DNA of 64,000 nt from Roseburia hominis (GTDB lineage Bacteria > Bacillota > Clostridia > Lachnospirales > Lachnospiraceae): contig NZ_JADYUI010000007.1 of the NCBI RefSeq assembly GCF_021531695.1, forward strand, positions 62,001-126,000, written 5' to 3'. This document shows, one piece after another, positions 50,676-60,249 of this stretch; position 1 is the first letter of the stretch, and every line of letters begins with the position of its first letter. The translations under genes and the position numbers were made by a program. The notes beneath the pieces were generated by a model, which worked only from the letters and a program-made list of their open reading frames with translations, did no database searches and was not told the origin of the DNA.

Positions 50676-53600
50676 GTGGGCAAAAAGTTAATCATAACCG
50701 AGAAACCTTCCGTTGCACAGGATTTTGCAAGGGTTTTTGGTGTTTCAGGAAGAAAGAATGGATATATAGAAAATAATGAGTTTGTCATTACCTGGTGTGT
50801 AGGTCATCTGGTGGAGATGGTCTATCCGGAGGAATATGACAGTAAATATAAAAAGTGGCGCATGGAGGATTTGCCATTTTTGCCAAAAACGTATAAATAT
50901 GGTGTGATCGACAGCGTGAAAAATCAATACGAGATTGTTAACCATATGCTTCATCGGGATGACATTGATACGGTTTACTGGGCAGGCGACTCTGGAAAAG
51001 AAGGACAGACGATAGAGGAAAATATAAGAAATTATGGTGGAGTCAGAGAGGGAATGACGGAGCTTCGCGTCTGGATTGATTCACAGACGGATGATGAGAT
51101 TAAACGGGGAGTCCGGGAAGCAAAATCCATGGACAGTTACAAAAATCTCGGAAAGTCAGGCATCATGCGTTCTATTGAAGATTATGCGATGGGAATCAAT
51201 TTTTCCAGAGCAATGTCGGTAAAATACGGAAAGTTATTAAATGATGCAGTGGGTGGAGGTAAATATGTTCCGATTGCTGTCGGACGTGTTATGACTTGTG
51301 TGCTTGGTATGGTCGTAATAAGAGAACGGGAAATCAGAAACTTTGTGGAGACACCATTTTACCGTGTGGTTGGAAGCTTTACAGATGCAGCAATTTTGGC
51401 AGAATGGAAGAGCGTAGAAGGCTCTAAATATTTTGAATCTCCGCTTTTATATAAGGAAAACGGTTTTAAAAAAGAAGAAGATGCCAATACGCTGATTCGG
51501 GAATTAGAAGAAGAAACGGCTGTGGTAAAGTCAATCGAACAAAACGTGCAGCGCAAAAAAGCACCGCTTCTTTTTAATTTGGCAGAGCTTCAGGCAGAAT
51601 GTGCAAAACAGTTTAAAATCAGTCCGGATGAAACATTAAAGGTGGCACAGGATTTGTATGAAAGAAAGCTTACCACTTATCCGAGAACCGATGCAAGAGT
51701 GCTTACGACCGCGGTCGCAAAAGAAATCGGAAAAAACATCGGACGGTTAAAATCCTATGAACCGACAAAAGCATTTGCAGAGCGGATTCTCTCGGAAGGT
51801 TTACATAAAAACATTGCAAAAACACAGTACACAAATGATGCAAAGGTAACGGATCACTATGCGATTATTCCGACCGGCCAGACAAGCGGTCTGTCTTCTT
51901 TAACCGAGTTGCAGCGCAGAGTATATGATTTGATTGTGCGAAGATTTTTAAGTATATTTTATCCGCCGGCAGAGTTTCAGAATGTCAAGCTTACGGTCGC
52001 AGCGGGCAAAGAACTCTTATTTGCTTCTGCAAAGAAGTTAAAGGTGAAGGGATATCTTGAAATTGCAGGAAATAAAAAGGAGAAGGAAGAGGAAGAAAAT
52101 GCCGGACTGGTTGAGATGGCAGATGCTCTGAAAGAAGGAGAGGAACTTCCTTTCAATGGATACAGTATTAAGGAAGGAAAAACATCTCCGCCGAAACGTT
52201 ATACCTCCGGTTCTATGGTACTTGCGATGGAAAACGCGGGACAGCTTATCGAGGACGAGGAACTTCGTGCGCAGATCAAAGGCTCAGGAATCGGGACTTC
52301 TGCTACCAGAGCAGAGATTATCAAAAAACTGGTACATATCGGATATCTGCATTTGAATAAAAAGAGTCAGGTCTTAACGCCGGAGCCGTTTGGTGAAATG
52401 GTCTATGAGGTGGTGAATCTGACGGTTCCGGCATTATTGAATCCGAAAATGACCGCTTCCTGGGAAAAGGGGTTAGATGGAATCACGAACGGAACGGTCG
52501 GGATGGAGGATTACAGGGAAAAATTAGAGGACTTTATCCGAAGAGAAACGCTTGCGATTATTGAAAAGGATTTACAAAATCCGATTGCAGGAAGAATCAG
52601 TGCATTTGCGGGAAAGAACGGGCGTGGCATTGGTGCCAGAAGAAAAATTTCCGTAAAATGTCCGGTTTGTGGCGGTGAAATCGAAACAACACCTTTTGGT
52701 TACGGATGCAGCAATTATAAAAAGGACGGAAGTGGATGCAAGTTTGCAATTGGTCAGATTGCAGGAAGAGACTTAACCGAAGAAGAAGTAAAATGTCTTT
52801 TGGAAAATGGAAAAACAGAGGTTTTAGATGGCTTTCTTTCCCAGAAGAAGAAAAAGTTTAAAGCAGCTTTAGTGTTTGGAAAAAGAGAGGACGGAACCTT
52901 AGGGATTCAGTTTGATTTTTCCGAGAATACGCCTACTATTGTAGAAGGATTGACCTGCCCGGATTGCGGAGGGAAAATCGTGGAACGAGGATTCGGATTT
53001 TCCTGTGAAAACTATAAAAAAGAAGAAAAGCCATGTGGATTTGCCGTTGGTCAGATTGGAGGAAAAGATATAAATAAAGCACAACTTACCGAGCTTTTGA
53101 CCGCTGGGCGCACAAAAACGATTCGTGGTTTTAAATCGAAAGCCGGAAAACGTTTTGATGCCTGTCTTATGATGGAAAAAGATGAAACAGGTGTGTCAAG
53201 GGTGCGCTATGATTTTGAGCATGTCGAGGCAAAAAAGGTAAAAGATGTTGTCTGTCCGCTTTGCGGAGGAGACATTATAAAAACTTCCTTTGGATATGGT
53301 TGTGCGAATTATGTTCCTTCCGATGAAAACAGCTGTCGATTTTCCATTGGGAAAATGGCGGGAAAAAATCTGACCGAAGCGCAGGTACGCGAACTTTTAA
53401 CAGAGGGAAGAACTTCGACGATTCGTGGTTTTAAATCGAAAACAGGAAATGCATTTGATGCAAGAATTATGCTAAATAAAGAGGAAAACGGAAAAATCAC
53501 AGGGCTTAAATTTGACTTTCATGATATTGCGCCAAAGGTTGTAGAGGGAGTGCAGTGCCCTTTGTGCGGCGGCAAAATCGTATATACCAAATTCGGTTAC

Positions 53601-54128
53601 GGCTGTGCCAATTATTCGGCAGCAGTGGAAAACAGTTGTAAGTTTTCCATTGGTCAGATTGCAAGCGTAAAACTTACCGAAGCACAGGTGAAAGAACTGC
53701 TTTTGCGAAAAAAGACAGGTGTCATCGAGGGATTTGTTGCAAAGACGGGAATGAAATTTGATGCCCCGTTAAAGCTTACCGAGGATGGCAGGGTTACATT
53801 TGATTTTCCGGAAAAACCGGCTCCGGTAGAAACCAAAGTGACGTGTCCTTTGTGCGGTAAATTGTTAAAAAAATCACAATGGTATTACGAATGTGAGTGT
53901 GGTTTTAAAGTGTCGCATACCATAGCACAGGTGCCGATTTCGGAAGAAATTTTAACAGAAATCTTAGAGCATAAGAGGACAAAGGAAAAAGTAACAGGAT
54001 TTGTGTCAAAAGCCGGAAATCCGTTTGATGCTTATCTGAAATATGAAGATGGAAAGATTCAGTTTGACTTTAACAATCCGGACATGGTGCGACCGGAAAC
54101 AGAAGGAGAAAAAGAAGATGGAAAATGA
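50676..54128 (+). CDS. topB: Type IA DNA topoisomerase III with five C-terminal zinc-ribbon modules
   Basis: 1150 residues, far longer than typical TopB (about 650-730). The TOPRIM domain (KLIITEKPSVAQDFARVF, AGDSGKEGQTIEE) and the strand-passage core with catalytic Y335 in LTTYPRTDARVL are intact. From residue 662 on, five modules of about 99 residues follow, each with a CP.CGG ribbon and GFxSKxGxxFDA end (cysteines at 662, 761, 860, 961, 1057). The last module has a compact CxC ribbon. It relaxes or decatenates DNA. The start is GTG 50676 after AAGGGAG; upstream residues are rejected. Confidence 0.93.
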   Translation: MGKKLIITEKPSVAQDFARVFGVSGRKNGYIENNEFVITWCVGHLVEMVYPEEYDSKYKKWRMEDLPFLPKTYKYGVIDSVKNQYEIVNHMLHRDDIDTVYWAGDSGKEGQTIEENIRNYGGVREGMTELRVWIDSQTDDEIKRGVREAKSMDSYKNLGKSGIMRSIEDYAMGINFSRAMSVKYGKLLNDAVGGGKYVPIAVGRVMTCVLGMVVIREREIRNFVETPFYRVVGSFTDAAILAEWKSVEGSKYFESPLLYKENGFKKEEDANTLIRELEEETAVVKSIEQNVQRKKAPLLFNLAELQAECAKQFKISPDETLKVAQDLYERKLTTYPRTDARVLTTAVAKEIGKNIGRLKSYEPTKAFAERILSEGLHKNIAKTQYTNDAKVTDHYAIIPTGQTSGLSSLTELQRRVYDLIVRRFLSIFYPPAEFQNVKLTVAAGKELLFASAKKLKVKGYLEIAGNKKEKEEEENAGLVEMADALKEGEELPFNGYSIKEGKTSPPKRYTSGSMVLAMENAGQLIEDEELRAQIKGSGIGTSATRAEIIKKLVHIGYLHLNKKSQVLTPEPFGEMVYEVVNLTVPALLNPKMTASWEKGLDGITNGTVGMEDYREKLEDFIRRETLAIIEKDLQNPIAGRISAFAGKNGRGIGARRKISVKCPVCGGEIETTPFGYGCSNYKKDGSGCKFAIGQIAGRDLTEEEVKCLLENGKTEVLDGFLSQKKKKFKAALVFGKREDGTLGIQFDFSENTPTIVEGLTCPDCGGKIVERGFGFSCENYKKEEKPCGFAVGQIGGKDINKAQLTELLTAGRTKTIRGFKSKAGKRFDACLMMEKDETGVSRVRYDFEHVEAKKVKDVVCPLCGGDIIKTSFGYGCANYVPSDENSCRFSIGKMAGKNLTEAQVRELLTEGRTSTIRGFKSKTGNAFDARIMLNKEENGKITGLKFDFHDIAPKVVEGVQCPLCGGKIVYTKFGYGCANYSAAVENSCKFSIGQIASVKLTEAQVKELLLRKKTGVIEGFVAKTGMKFDAPLKLTEDGRVTFDFPEKPAPVETKVTCPLCGKLLKKSQWYYECECGFKVSHTIAQVPISEEILTEILEHKRTKEKVTGFVSKAGNPFDAYLKYEDGKIQFDFNNPDMVRPETEGEKEDGK

Positions 54129-54840
54129 AAAATACCGGGTTTTAAATCGTGATGTAATCAAATACATTGCCATGTTTACCATGTTTTTAAATCATGTAGC
54201 AAATGTTTTTTTGGTACCGGGAACATTAGGGTATGAGGTTCTTGTGGATATCGGCTATTTTACGGCAATCACCATGTGCTATTTCCTTGTAGAGGGATAT
54301 CAGTATACCCGTTCAAAAAGAAATTATGGAATTCGTCTTTTGCTTTTTGCAATTCTATCAGAATATCCTTTTTTGTTTGCTTTTCGTGAACATGGATTTG
54401 CAATGAATATGATGTTTACGTTGTTTATTTGTTTTTTGATTTTAGTTGTGCGGGAAAAAGTAGAAAACAGCACATTACAGACAATCCTTGTGGTATTGCT
54501 GGTATGTGTGACAATCATCAGTGACTGGGCAATCTTAGCAGCGATATTTACGATTCTGTTTGATGAGTGGAAAGGAGACCGCAAGAAAATATGGGATGCT
54601 TATAAAATTGCAATCGGAGCATTTGGCGTGATGAATTTGCTTGGCAATTTAGATGTGTATTCTGTGCCAAAAGCAATTTTATGTGCACTCGGTTCCTGTA
54701 TGGGAATTCTTTGTTCCGGACTTGTGATTCAATATTTGTATAATGGAAAAAGAGCAATGCACGGAAGAACAATATCAAAATGGTTCTTTTATATCTTTTA
54801 TCCGGCACATCTTTTATTGCTCGGATATCTTGCTTTATAG
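54118..54840 (+). CDS. TraX-family membrane protein
   Basis: 240 residues with about eight membrane segments. It begins with the TraX block LNRDVIKYIAMFTMFLNHVA and continues FLVEGYQYTRSKRNYGIRLL LFAILSEYPF. TraX acetylates pilin in conjugative plasmids, but chromosomal relatives in Firmicutes are common and unexplained; the fold belongs to membrane acyltransferases. AAGGAG fits the ATG at 54118, inside the last 11 bases of topB, so translation is coupled. Confidence 0.9.
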   Translation: MENEKYRVLNRDVIKYIAMFTMFLNHVANVFLVPGTLGYEVLVDIGYFTAITMCYFLVEGYQYTRSKRNYGIRLLLFAILSEYPFLFAFREHGFAMNMMFTLFICFLILVVREKVENSTLQTILVVLLVCVTIISDWAILAAIFTILFDEWKGDRKKIWDAYKIAIGAFGVMNLLGNLDVYSVPKAILCALGSCMGILCSGLVIQYLYNGKRAMHGRTISKWFFYIFYPAHLLLLGYLAL

Positions 54841-54919
54841 GATTTTGTACTTGTGAAATCCTATGCTTCGGAGTAAAATAGAGCCGTTGTAAAAATAAGA
54901 TAAATTTACGAGGTGTGAG

Positions 54920-55585
54920 ATGGAAAACGCAAAAATAATTAATTTATATACGTTAGAGGAAACAATTGCAGGTACCTATCTTTCTCAGTTTACCTATCCA
55001 TGGGAAGCATTAAAGGGAATCGGGGATTTTATCAAAGAATTAGGACCGACGTTAGATAAAGAAAAATTTGAGAAACGCGGAGAAAATATATGGGTGGCAA
55101 AAAATGCGAAAGTAGCACCGACGGCATGCTTAAACGGTCCACTTATCATTGATGAGGAGGCAGAGATTCGCCATTGTGCTTTTATCCGTGGCAATGCCAT
55201 TGTCGGAAAAGGTTCTGTGGTCGGAAATTCCACAGAGCTTAAAAATGTGATTATTTTTAATTCCGTACAGGTGCCGCATTATAATTATGTCGGGGATTCG
55301 ATTCTTGGATACAAATCCCATATGGGTGCAGGTTCCATTACGTCAAATGTCAAATCAGACAAGACACTTGTTGTTGTAAAAGATAAAGAAGAAAAGATAG
55401 AGACCGGTTTAAAAAAATTTGGCGCCATGCTTGGTGATTATGTGGAGGTTGGTTGTAATAGTGTGCTAAATCCCGGAACAGTGATAGGAAAAGATACCAA
55501 TATCTATCCGTTATCCATGGTGCGCGGTGTAGTACCGGCTCATTCCATCTATAAGAATAAGAATGAAATCATAGAAAAACAGTAG
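54920..55585 (+). CDS. Left-handed beta-helix nucleotidyl/acyltransferase-like protein
   Basis: 221 residues. After a 55-residue helical head come hexapeptide repeats of a left-handed beta-helix (VAPTACLNGPLIIDEEAEIR, GNAIVGKGSVVGNSTELKNV, HMGAGSITSNVKSDK, VEVGCNSVLNPGTVIGKDTN). The order matches the acetyltransferase half of GlmU; databases often label such proteins UDP-N-acetylglucosamine pyrophosphorylase although the nucleotidyltransferase half is absent. It probably moves an acyl group onto a sugar. GAGGTGTGAG precedes the ATG. Confidence 0.85.
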   Translation: MENAKIINLYTLEETIAGTYLSQFTYPWEALKGIGDFIKELGPTLDKEKFEKRGENIWVAKNAKVAPTACLNGPLIIDEEAEIRHCAFIRGNAIVGKGSVVGNSTELKNVIIFNSVQVPHYNYVGDSILGYKSHMGAGSITSNVKSDKTLVVVKDKEEKIETGLKKFGAMLGDYVEVGCNSVLNPGTVIGKDTNIYPLSMVRGVVPAHSIYKNKNEIIEKQ

Positions 55586-55752
55586 GAAAACAGAAAAAAG
55601 AAAAGGAAAAATATAACGTCGAAAAAACCTTGCTTTTTACGAAAAAGGTCTAGACGAATGAAAAAAAATGTGCGAAAATAAATGCAGTATGTTAAATGAA
55701 TAACAAAGTTTAACAAAATACATCAATTTATTTAATTGAAAGGAGTCTTATA

Positions 55753-56445
55753 ATGATTTACACTCAGGAAGTTGAAAACATGTGCCCGGTAGCAAAAGGC
55801 GCAAAACATGAACCAGCTCCAATTCCGGAAGAAGGAAAATGGGTTCATTCCAAAAAAATTGAAGATATTTCAGGTTTTACACATGGTGTAGGCTGGTGTG
55901 CTCCGCAGCAGGGTGCCTGTAAGCTTTCATTAAACGTAAAAAATGGTGTAATCGAAGAAGCATTGGTTGAGACAATCGGATGTTCCGGTATGACACACTC
56001 TGCAGCTATGGCAGCAGAAATTTTACAGGGTAAAACTATTCTCGAAGCATTAAATACAGACCTTGTATGTGATGCTATCAATACAGCTATGAGAGAATTA
56101 TTCTTACAGATCGTTTACGGTCGTACACAGAGTGCATTCTCTGATGACGGACTTGCAGTAGGCGCAGGTCTGGAAGACTTAGGAAAAGGACTTCGTTCAC
56201 AGGTTGGTACAATGTACGCAACAAAAGAAAAAGGTGTTCGTTACCTTGAAATGGCAGAAGGTTATGTAACAGGTATTGCACTTGATGCAGACAACGAAGT
56301 TATTGGATATCAGTTCGTTTCTCTTGGAAAAATGACTGACTTCATCAAAAAAGGTGATGATCCTAATACTGCCTGGGAAAAAGCAAAAGGTCAGTATGGA
56401 CGTGTAGATGATGCAGTTAAGATTATTGATCCGAGAAAAGAATAA
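55753..56445 (+). CDS. NifU-like iron-sulfur scaffold-type protein, partner of GGGtGRT protein
   Basis: 230 residues. GWCAPQQGACKLSLNVKNGV and ETIGCSGMTHSAAMAAEILQ recall the NifU/IscU fold with cysteines at the cluster-binding positions, and databases name it iron-sulfur cluster assembly scaffold protein. Its codons differ from neighbours: CGT, GGT, AAA and TTC dominate, the bias of highly expressed genes. AAAGGAG precedes the ATG. The GGGtGRT gene follows after 20 bases, forming a fixed pair. Its true role is not established. Confidence 0.85.
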   Translation: MIYTQEVENMCPVAKGAKHEPAPIPEEGKWVHSKKIEDISGFTHGVGWCAPQQGACKLSLNVKNGVIEEALVETIGCSGMTHSAAMAAEILQGKTILEALNTDLVCDAINTAMRELFLQIVYGRTQSAFSDDGLAVGAGLEDLGKGLRSQVGTMYATKEKGVRYLEMAEGYVTGIALDADNEVIGYQFVSLGKMTDFIKKGDDPNTAWEKAKGQYGRVDDAVKIIDPRKE

Positions 56446-56465
56446 TTGAAAGGAGACGAACAATA

Positions 56466-57476
56466 ATGGCTTTATTTGAATCATATGAAAGAAGAATTGA
56501 CAAAATCAATTCTGTATTAAATAGTTATGGAATCAGCTCTATTGAAGAAGCTGAGAAAATCACAAAAGACGCTGGACTTGATGTTTACGATCAGGTAAAG
56601 AAAATCCAGCCAATCTGTTTTGAGAATGCATGCTGGGCATACACAGTAGGTGCAGCAATCGCAATCAAAAAAGGATGTAAAAGAGCAGCAGATGCAGCAG
56701 CAGCTATCGGTGAAGGACTTCAGGCTTTCTGTATCCCTGGTTCCGTTGCAGACCACAGAAAAGTAGGTCTTGGACATGGTAACCTTGGAAAGATGTTATT
56801 AGAGGAAGAAACAGAGTGCTTCTGCTTCTTGGCAGGACATGAATCTTTTGCAGCAGCAGAAGGTGCTATCGGTATCGCTGAGAAAGCAAACAAAGTACGT
56901 AAAAAACCATTACGCGTTATCTTAAATGGTTTAGGAAAAGATGCAGCTCAGATTATTTCCCGTATCAACGGCTTTACTTTTGTAGAAACAAAATATGACT
57001 ACAAAGAAGCTAAATTAAACATTGTATACGAAAAAGCATATTCTGACGGACTTCGTGCTACTGTAAAATGTTACGGTGCAGATGATGTTCAGGAAGGTGT
57101 TGCTATCATGCATCATGAGAATGTTGGTGTTTCCATTACCGGTAACTCAACAAACCCAACACGTTTCCAGCATCCGGTTGCAGGTACATACAAGAAAGAA
57201 TGTATCGAGCAGGGTAAGAAATACTTCTCCGTTGCTTCCGGCGGTGGTACAGGACGTACCCTTCATCCGGATAACATGGCAGCAGGTCCTGCTTCCTACG
57301 GTATGACAGATACTATGGGACGTATGCACTCTGATGCACAGTTCGCAGGTTCTTCTTCCGTTCCGGCTCACGTAGAAATGATGGGCTTAATCGGAATGGG
57401 TAATAACCCAATGGTAGGTGCTACCGTTGCAGTTGCAGTTTCCATTGAAGAAGCAGCAAAAGCTGGTAAATTCTAA
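56466..57476 (+). CDS. GGGtGRT protein
   Basis: 336 residues named after the motif SGGGTGRTLHPDNMAAGPAS near residue 259. The glycine-rich motif and GSVADHRKVGLGHGNLGKML suggest nucleotide or phosphate binding, but no reaction is known to me. The C-terminal VAVAVSIEEAAKAGKF is typical. Codon bias is very strong, as in ribosomal genes, so the protein should be abundant. GAAAGGAG precedes the ATG. It is always found beside the NifU-like partner in genomes I recall, which hints at a shared iron-sulfur or metabolic task. Confidence 0.92.
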   Translation: MALFESYERRIDKINSVLNSYGISSIEEAEKITKDAGLDVYDQVKKIQPICFENACWAYTVGAAIAIKKGCKRAADAAAAIGEGLQAFCIPGSVADHRKVGLGHGNLGKMLLEEETECFCFLAGHESFAAAEGAIGIAEKANKVRKKPLRVILNGLGKDAAQIISRINGFTFVETKYDYKEAKLNIVYEKAYSDGLRATVKCYGADDVQEGVAIMHHENVGVSITGNSTNPTRFQHPVAGTYKKECIEQGKKYFSVASGGGTGRTLHPDNMAAGPASYGMTDTMGRMHSDAQFAGSSSVPAHVEMMGLIGMGNNPMVGATVAVAVSIEEAAKAGKF

Positions 57477-57514
57477 GATTAGGATATTTTAAATAAAATA
57501 TTAGAATTTTAATG

Positions 57515-57618
57515 AATGGGGCTGTCGCACTAAGAAAAATCAGACAATATATAGTATGCTTAAACGAATATGATGTACTATATGTTGTAGATGTGATTTT
57601 TCATGCGACAGCCCCATT
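57515..57618. repeat. Long palindromic hairpin (104 bp)
   Basis: AATGGGGCTGTCGCA (57515-57529) pairs with TGCGACAGCCCCATT (57604-57618). Inside, AAAAATCA pairs with TGATTTTT, and ATATAGTA with TACTATAT. It ends in TTTT on the plus strand and could terminate the GGGtGRT transcript, but length and symmetry resemble a dispersed palindromic element. Confidence 0.65.
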
Positions 57619-57756
57619 TTATCCATCTATAGAAAATATCTTGCTTGTAGAGGAATTTTGCAAATGAAATGTGATGAAAAAACAAAAGTAACAACAGCAC
57701 GTTTTCAGAGAAAATGAAAGCCCTAATACAGGCAGATTATGAAAAGGAGTATAATT

Positions 57757-58662
57757 TTGGATAAGAAAGCAGCAATTAATTTTATAAAAGAAAATGCCAG
57801 ACCTGTTGATTTGGCAGTTTTTGAATATTTCTTTGAAGGTAAAGAAAATAAAAATGTAGTGGAAGAGTTGAGAAAATACCAAAATGAAGATGGTGGATTT
57901 GGAAGAGGGCTTGAAGCCGATTGCTGGAATCCCAACTCAAGTCCGATTGCCACGAATGATGCTTTGCTTACACTTTATAAAACAAAAGCATTTGATGAGG
58001 CAGAAGATATGATAAATGGTATTTTGAAATACCTATACTCTCATGAAGCTTTTGATGAGGAGAAAAAGTGCTGGCAATTTGCAATAGAGAGCAATAAGGA
58101 TTATCCTCATGCGATATGGTGGGAGAAAAATGGGGATGGAGTTTCGGGATATAATCCAACAGCATCACTTGCAGCTTTTGTCTTGTGCTTTGGGAAAAGA
58201 GATGCATTTTATGAATCTATGATAAAAGACAGTTTTCAGTATTTGCTGGAAACAGAGGAGCTTGGAGCAGATGCACTCAAATGCTTTCTGCTTAGTTATT
58301 CTTTCCTGAAAGAAAAAGGAATCGAAGATGTTGTGGATTTAAATGCATTTAGAGAGTTAATTATGAGCAGGATTGAATCTTCCATTTGCAAAGATACCTC
58401 AAAATATGGAAAAGAATATGTGCCACTTCCCTCGGATTTCTTTGCAGGTATGTTTGAAGAATTTATGACGGATTCGATAAAAGAACTGGCGAAAGCTGAA
58501 ATTGAAGTTTTAGACAAGCTGCAGCTTGAGGATGGCGGATTTGATATATCCTGGGACTGGTGCACAGAATATAAAGAAGAATTTAAAAAAGCAAGAGATA
58601 TGTGGCGTCCGAAGCTTACCATAGATGAGTTGCTTTTTTCTCAAGCGTCTGAAAATTTTTAG
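57757..58662 (+). CDS. Alpha/alpha-toroid protein (terpene-cyclase/prenyltransferase-like)
   Basis: 301 residues. Repeats such as KYQNEDGGFGRGLEADCWNP and LQLEDGGFDISWDW match the QxxDGGF repeats of squalene-cyclase and prenyltransferase beta-subunit toroids. Bacterial stand-alone members of this kind lack a proven reaction. I choose TTG 57757 because AAAAGGAG at 57742-57749 sits 7 bases before it. The ATG at 57739 would place that site inside the gene. No partner gene is visible. Confidence 0.75.
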   Translation: MDKKAAINFIKENARPVDLAVFEYFFEGKENKNVVEELRKYQNEDGGFGRGLEADCWNPNSSPIATNDALLTLYKTKAFDEAEDMINGILKYLYSHEAFDEEKKCWQFAIESNKDYPHAIWWEKNGDGVSGYNPTASLAAFVLCFGKRDAFYESMIKDSFQYLLETEELGADALKCFLLSYSFLKEKGIEDVVDLNAFRELIMSRIESSICKDTSKYGKEYVPLPSDFFAGMFEEFMTDSIKELAKAEIEVLDKLQLEDGGFDISWDWCTEYKEEFKKARDMWRPKLTIDELLFSQASENF

Positions 58663-58812
58663 AGAAGAAGAAGCTCAACACGCTGTGTTTATACGGATGT
58701 TACGGAGCGTGTCACATATGTGACGGTGTAATTCTTTCTTTTTTTTATGTTCTTTGATACTTTTGGATTAGCCGAAAGGCGAAATAGAAAAAAGAAAGGA
58801 CATAAAAAAGAA

Positions 58813-59463
58813 ATGAAAAAAGAAGGAAAGAAGAAATTGATTTTTGGCAGCATATTTGTTATCATATTTGCAATTTGGACAGCATTGATACAGATAGTGG
58901 ATGTACAGGCTGTCGGACAAAATGGAACAGATATCGGATTTGCCACTTTTAACTGTTGGTTTCATAAAATAACAGGAGTGAATATGACATTATATACTGT
59001 CACAGACTGGTTGGGTCTTGTGCCGTTAGTTGTATCTCTTATGTTCGCAGGTGTTGGAGTTGTTCAATTAGTGAAAAGGAAGAGTCTTTTAAAAGTGGAT
59101 TCCGACATTCTTATTCTAGGGATATATTATGTTGTAGTAGTTTTTTGCTATCTTGTTTTTGAAATGATTCCGATTAATTACAGACCAATATTGATAGAAG
59201 GAATCATGGAAGCTTCCTATCCTTCGTCGACAACGCTTCTTGTACTTTGTGTCATGCCAACCTTGATGGAACAGATGAATCGAAGAGTTAAGAATGGCAC
59301 GGTAAATAAGGTTATTGGCATTCTTGTAATCAGCTTTTCTGTATTTATGGTATTGGGAAGATTGATTTCAGGGGTTCATTGGTTTACTGATATTGTGGGC
59401 TCTGTATTTTTGAGTGTGGGTTTGTTTTTTATTTACAAAGCGTTTGTTTTAATCTGTTATTAG
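58813..59463 (+). CDS. PAP2-family membrane phosphatase
   Basis: 216 residues with six membrane segments. The phosphatase motifs are degenerate but recognisable: INYRPIL near residue 117 (motif 1), ASYPSSTTLLVL (motif 2, histidine replaced by threonine) and GRLISGVHWFTDIVG (motif 3, with R, H and D). It probably removes phosphate from lipid phosphates. GAAAGGA and the ATG at 58813 define the start; the frame from 58747 has no ribosome site. It precedes an XRE regulator by 55 bases. Confidence 0.85.
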   Translation: MKKEGKKKLIFGSIFVIIFAIWTALIQIVDVQAVGQNGTDIGFATFNCWFHKITGVNMTLYTVTDWLGLVPLVVSLMFAGVGVVQLVKRKSLLKVDSDILILGIYYVVVVFCYLVFEMIPINYRPILIEGIMEASYPSSTTLLVLCVMPTLMEQMNRRVKNGTVNKVIGILVISFSVFMVLGRLISGVHWFTDIVGSVFLSVGLFFIYKAFVLICY

Positions 59464-59518
59464 TTACGTTAATGTTTTAGAAATTTACTATTCGTTGTAC
59501 TAGTTTGGAGGTTTTGCC

Positions 59519-60133
59519 TTGGAATTTAATGAAAAACTTCAGAAATTGAGAAAAGATAGAGGGTTAACACAGGAGGAATTGGCAGAGGCGTTATTTGTGT
59601 CCAGAACTGCTATTTCAAAATGGGAATCCGGGAGAGGGTATCCGAGTATTGATTCATTAAAGGAAATATCAAAATTCTTTTCGGTAACTATTGATGAATT
59701 ATTATCCACAGAAAGATTGCTTTCGATTGCAGAAAGAGAGAATAAATCTAATATTCAAAAAATGTGCAACTTATTATTAGGCATAGTAGATTTGTTTTCC
59801 TTTGTGCTTATTGTTCTTCCGCTTTATCCAAATCCTGTCAATGGATATATTTATGCGGTGAATCTATTTAATTATACAGAAACAACATCGTTTAATAAAT
59901 TGATTTATTGGATTATGTTTCTTTCCCTTATTGTGGTAGGAGCCGTGAAAATTGTTCTGACACAGTGTAAAATTGAAAAAGGGCAAAACATTGTAACAGG
60001 GTGTTCTATGATACTTAGTATTTTGACGGTATTATTTCTGGCAATGGCAAAAGAAGCTTATGCTATTACGCTGGTGTTTATTTTGTTAATAATAAAGGGA
60101 ATGCTTCTTTTTAAACATAGTAAGAATGCGTAA
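59519..60133 (+). CDS. XRE-family regulator with membrane domain
   Basis: 204 residues. The first 65 form an XRE helix-turn-helix (RGLTQEELAEALFVSRTAIS, then KWESGRGYPSIDSLKEIS). The rest has four hydrophobic helices (LLLGIVDLFSFVLIVLPLYP, LIYWIMFLSLIVVGAVKIVL, MILSILTVLFLAMAKEAYAI, LVFILLIIKGMLLF), so the regulator is membrane bound. The start is TTG 59519 with TTGGAGG seven bases upstream. Such proteins may sense envelope stress; the PAP2 gene upstream is a possible target. Confidence 0.88.
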   Translation: MEFNEKLQKLRKDRGLTQEELAEALFVSRTAISKWESGRGYPSIDSLKEISKFFSVTIDELLSTERLLSIAERENKSNIQKMCNLLLGIVDLFSFVLIVLPLYPNPVNGYIYAVNLFNYTETTSFNKLIYWIMFLSLIVVGAVKIVLTQCKIEKGQNIVTGCSMILSILTVLFLAMAKEAYAITLVFILLIIKGMLLFKHSKNA

Positions 60134-60180
60134 AATGCTGTTTTGGCTTGTAATTCAGTGATCTGTGGTAAAAAATTAGC

Positions 60181-60209
60181 TTGACAAAGATGCTTATACC
60201 GGTTATACT
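60181..60209 (+). promoter_or_regulatory. Sigma-A promoter of the NiCo leader
   Basis: TTGACA (60181-60186), 17 bases, TATACT (60204-60209). Transcription would start near 60216, about 35 bases before the riboswitch. Confidence 0.8.
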
Positions 60210-60249
60210 ACACTAAACTCTTTGCACTGCATATAAATCTACAGTACAA

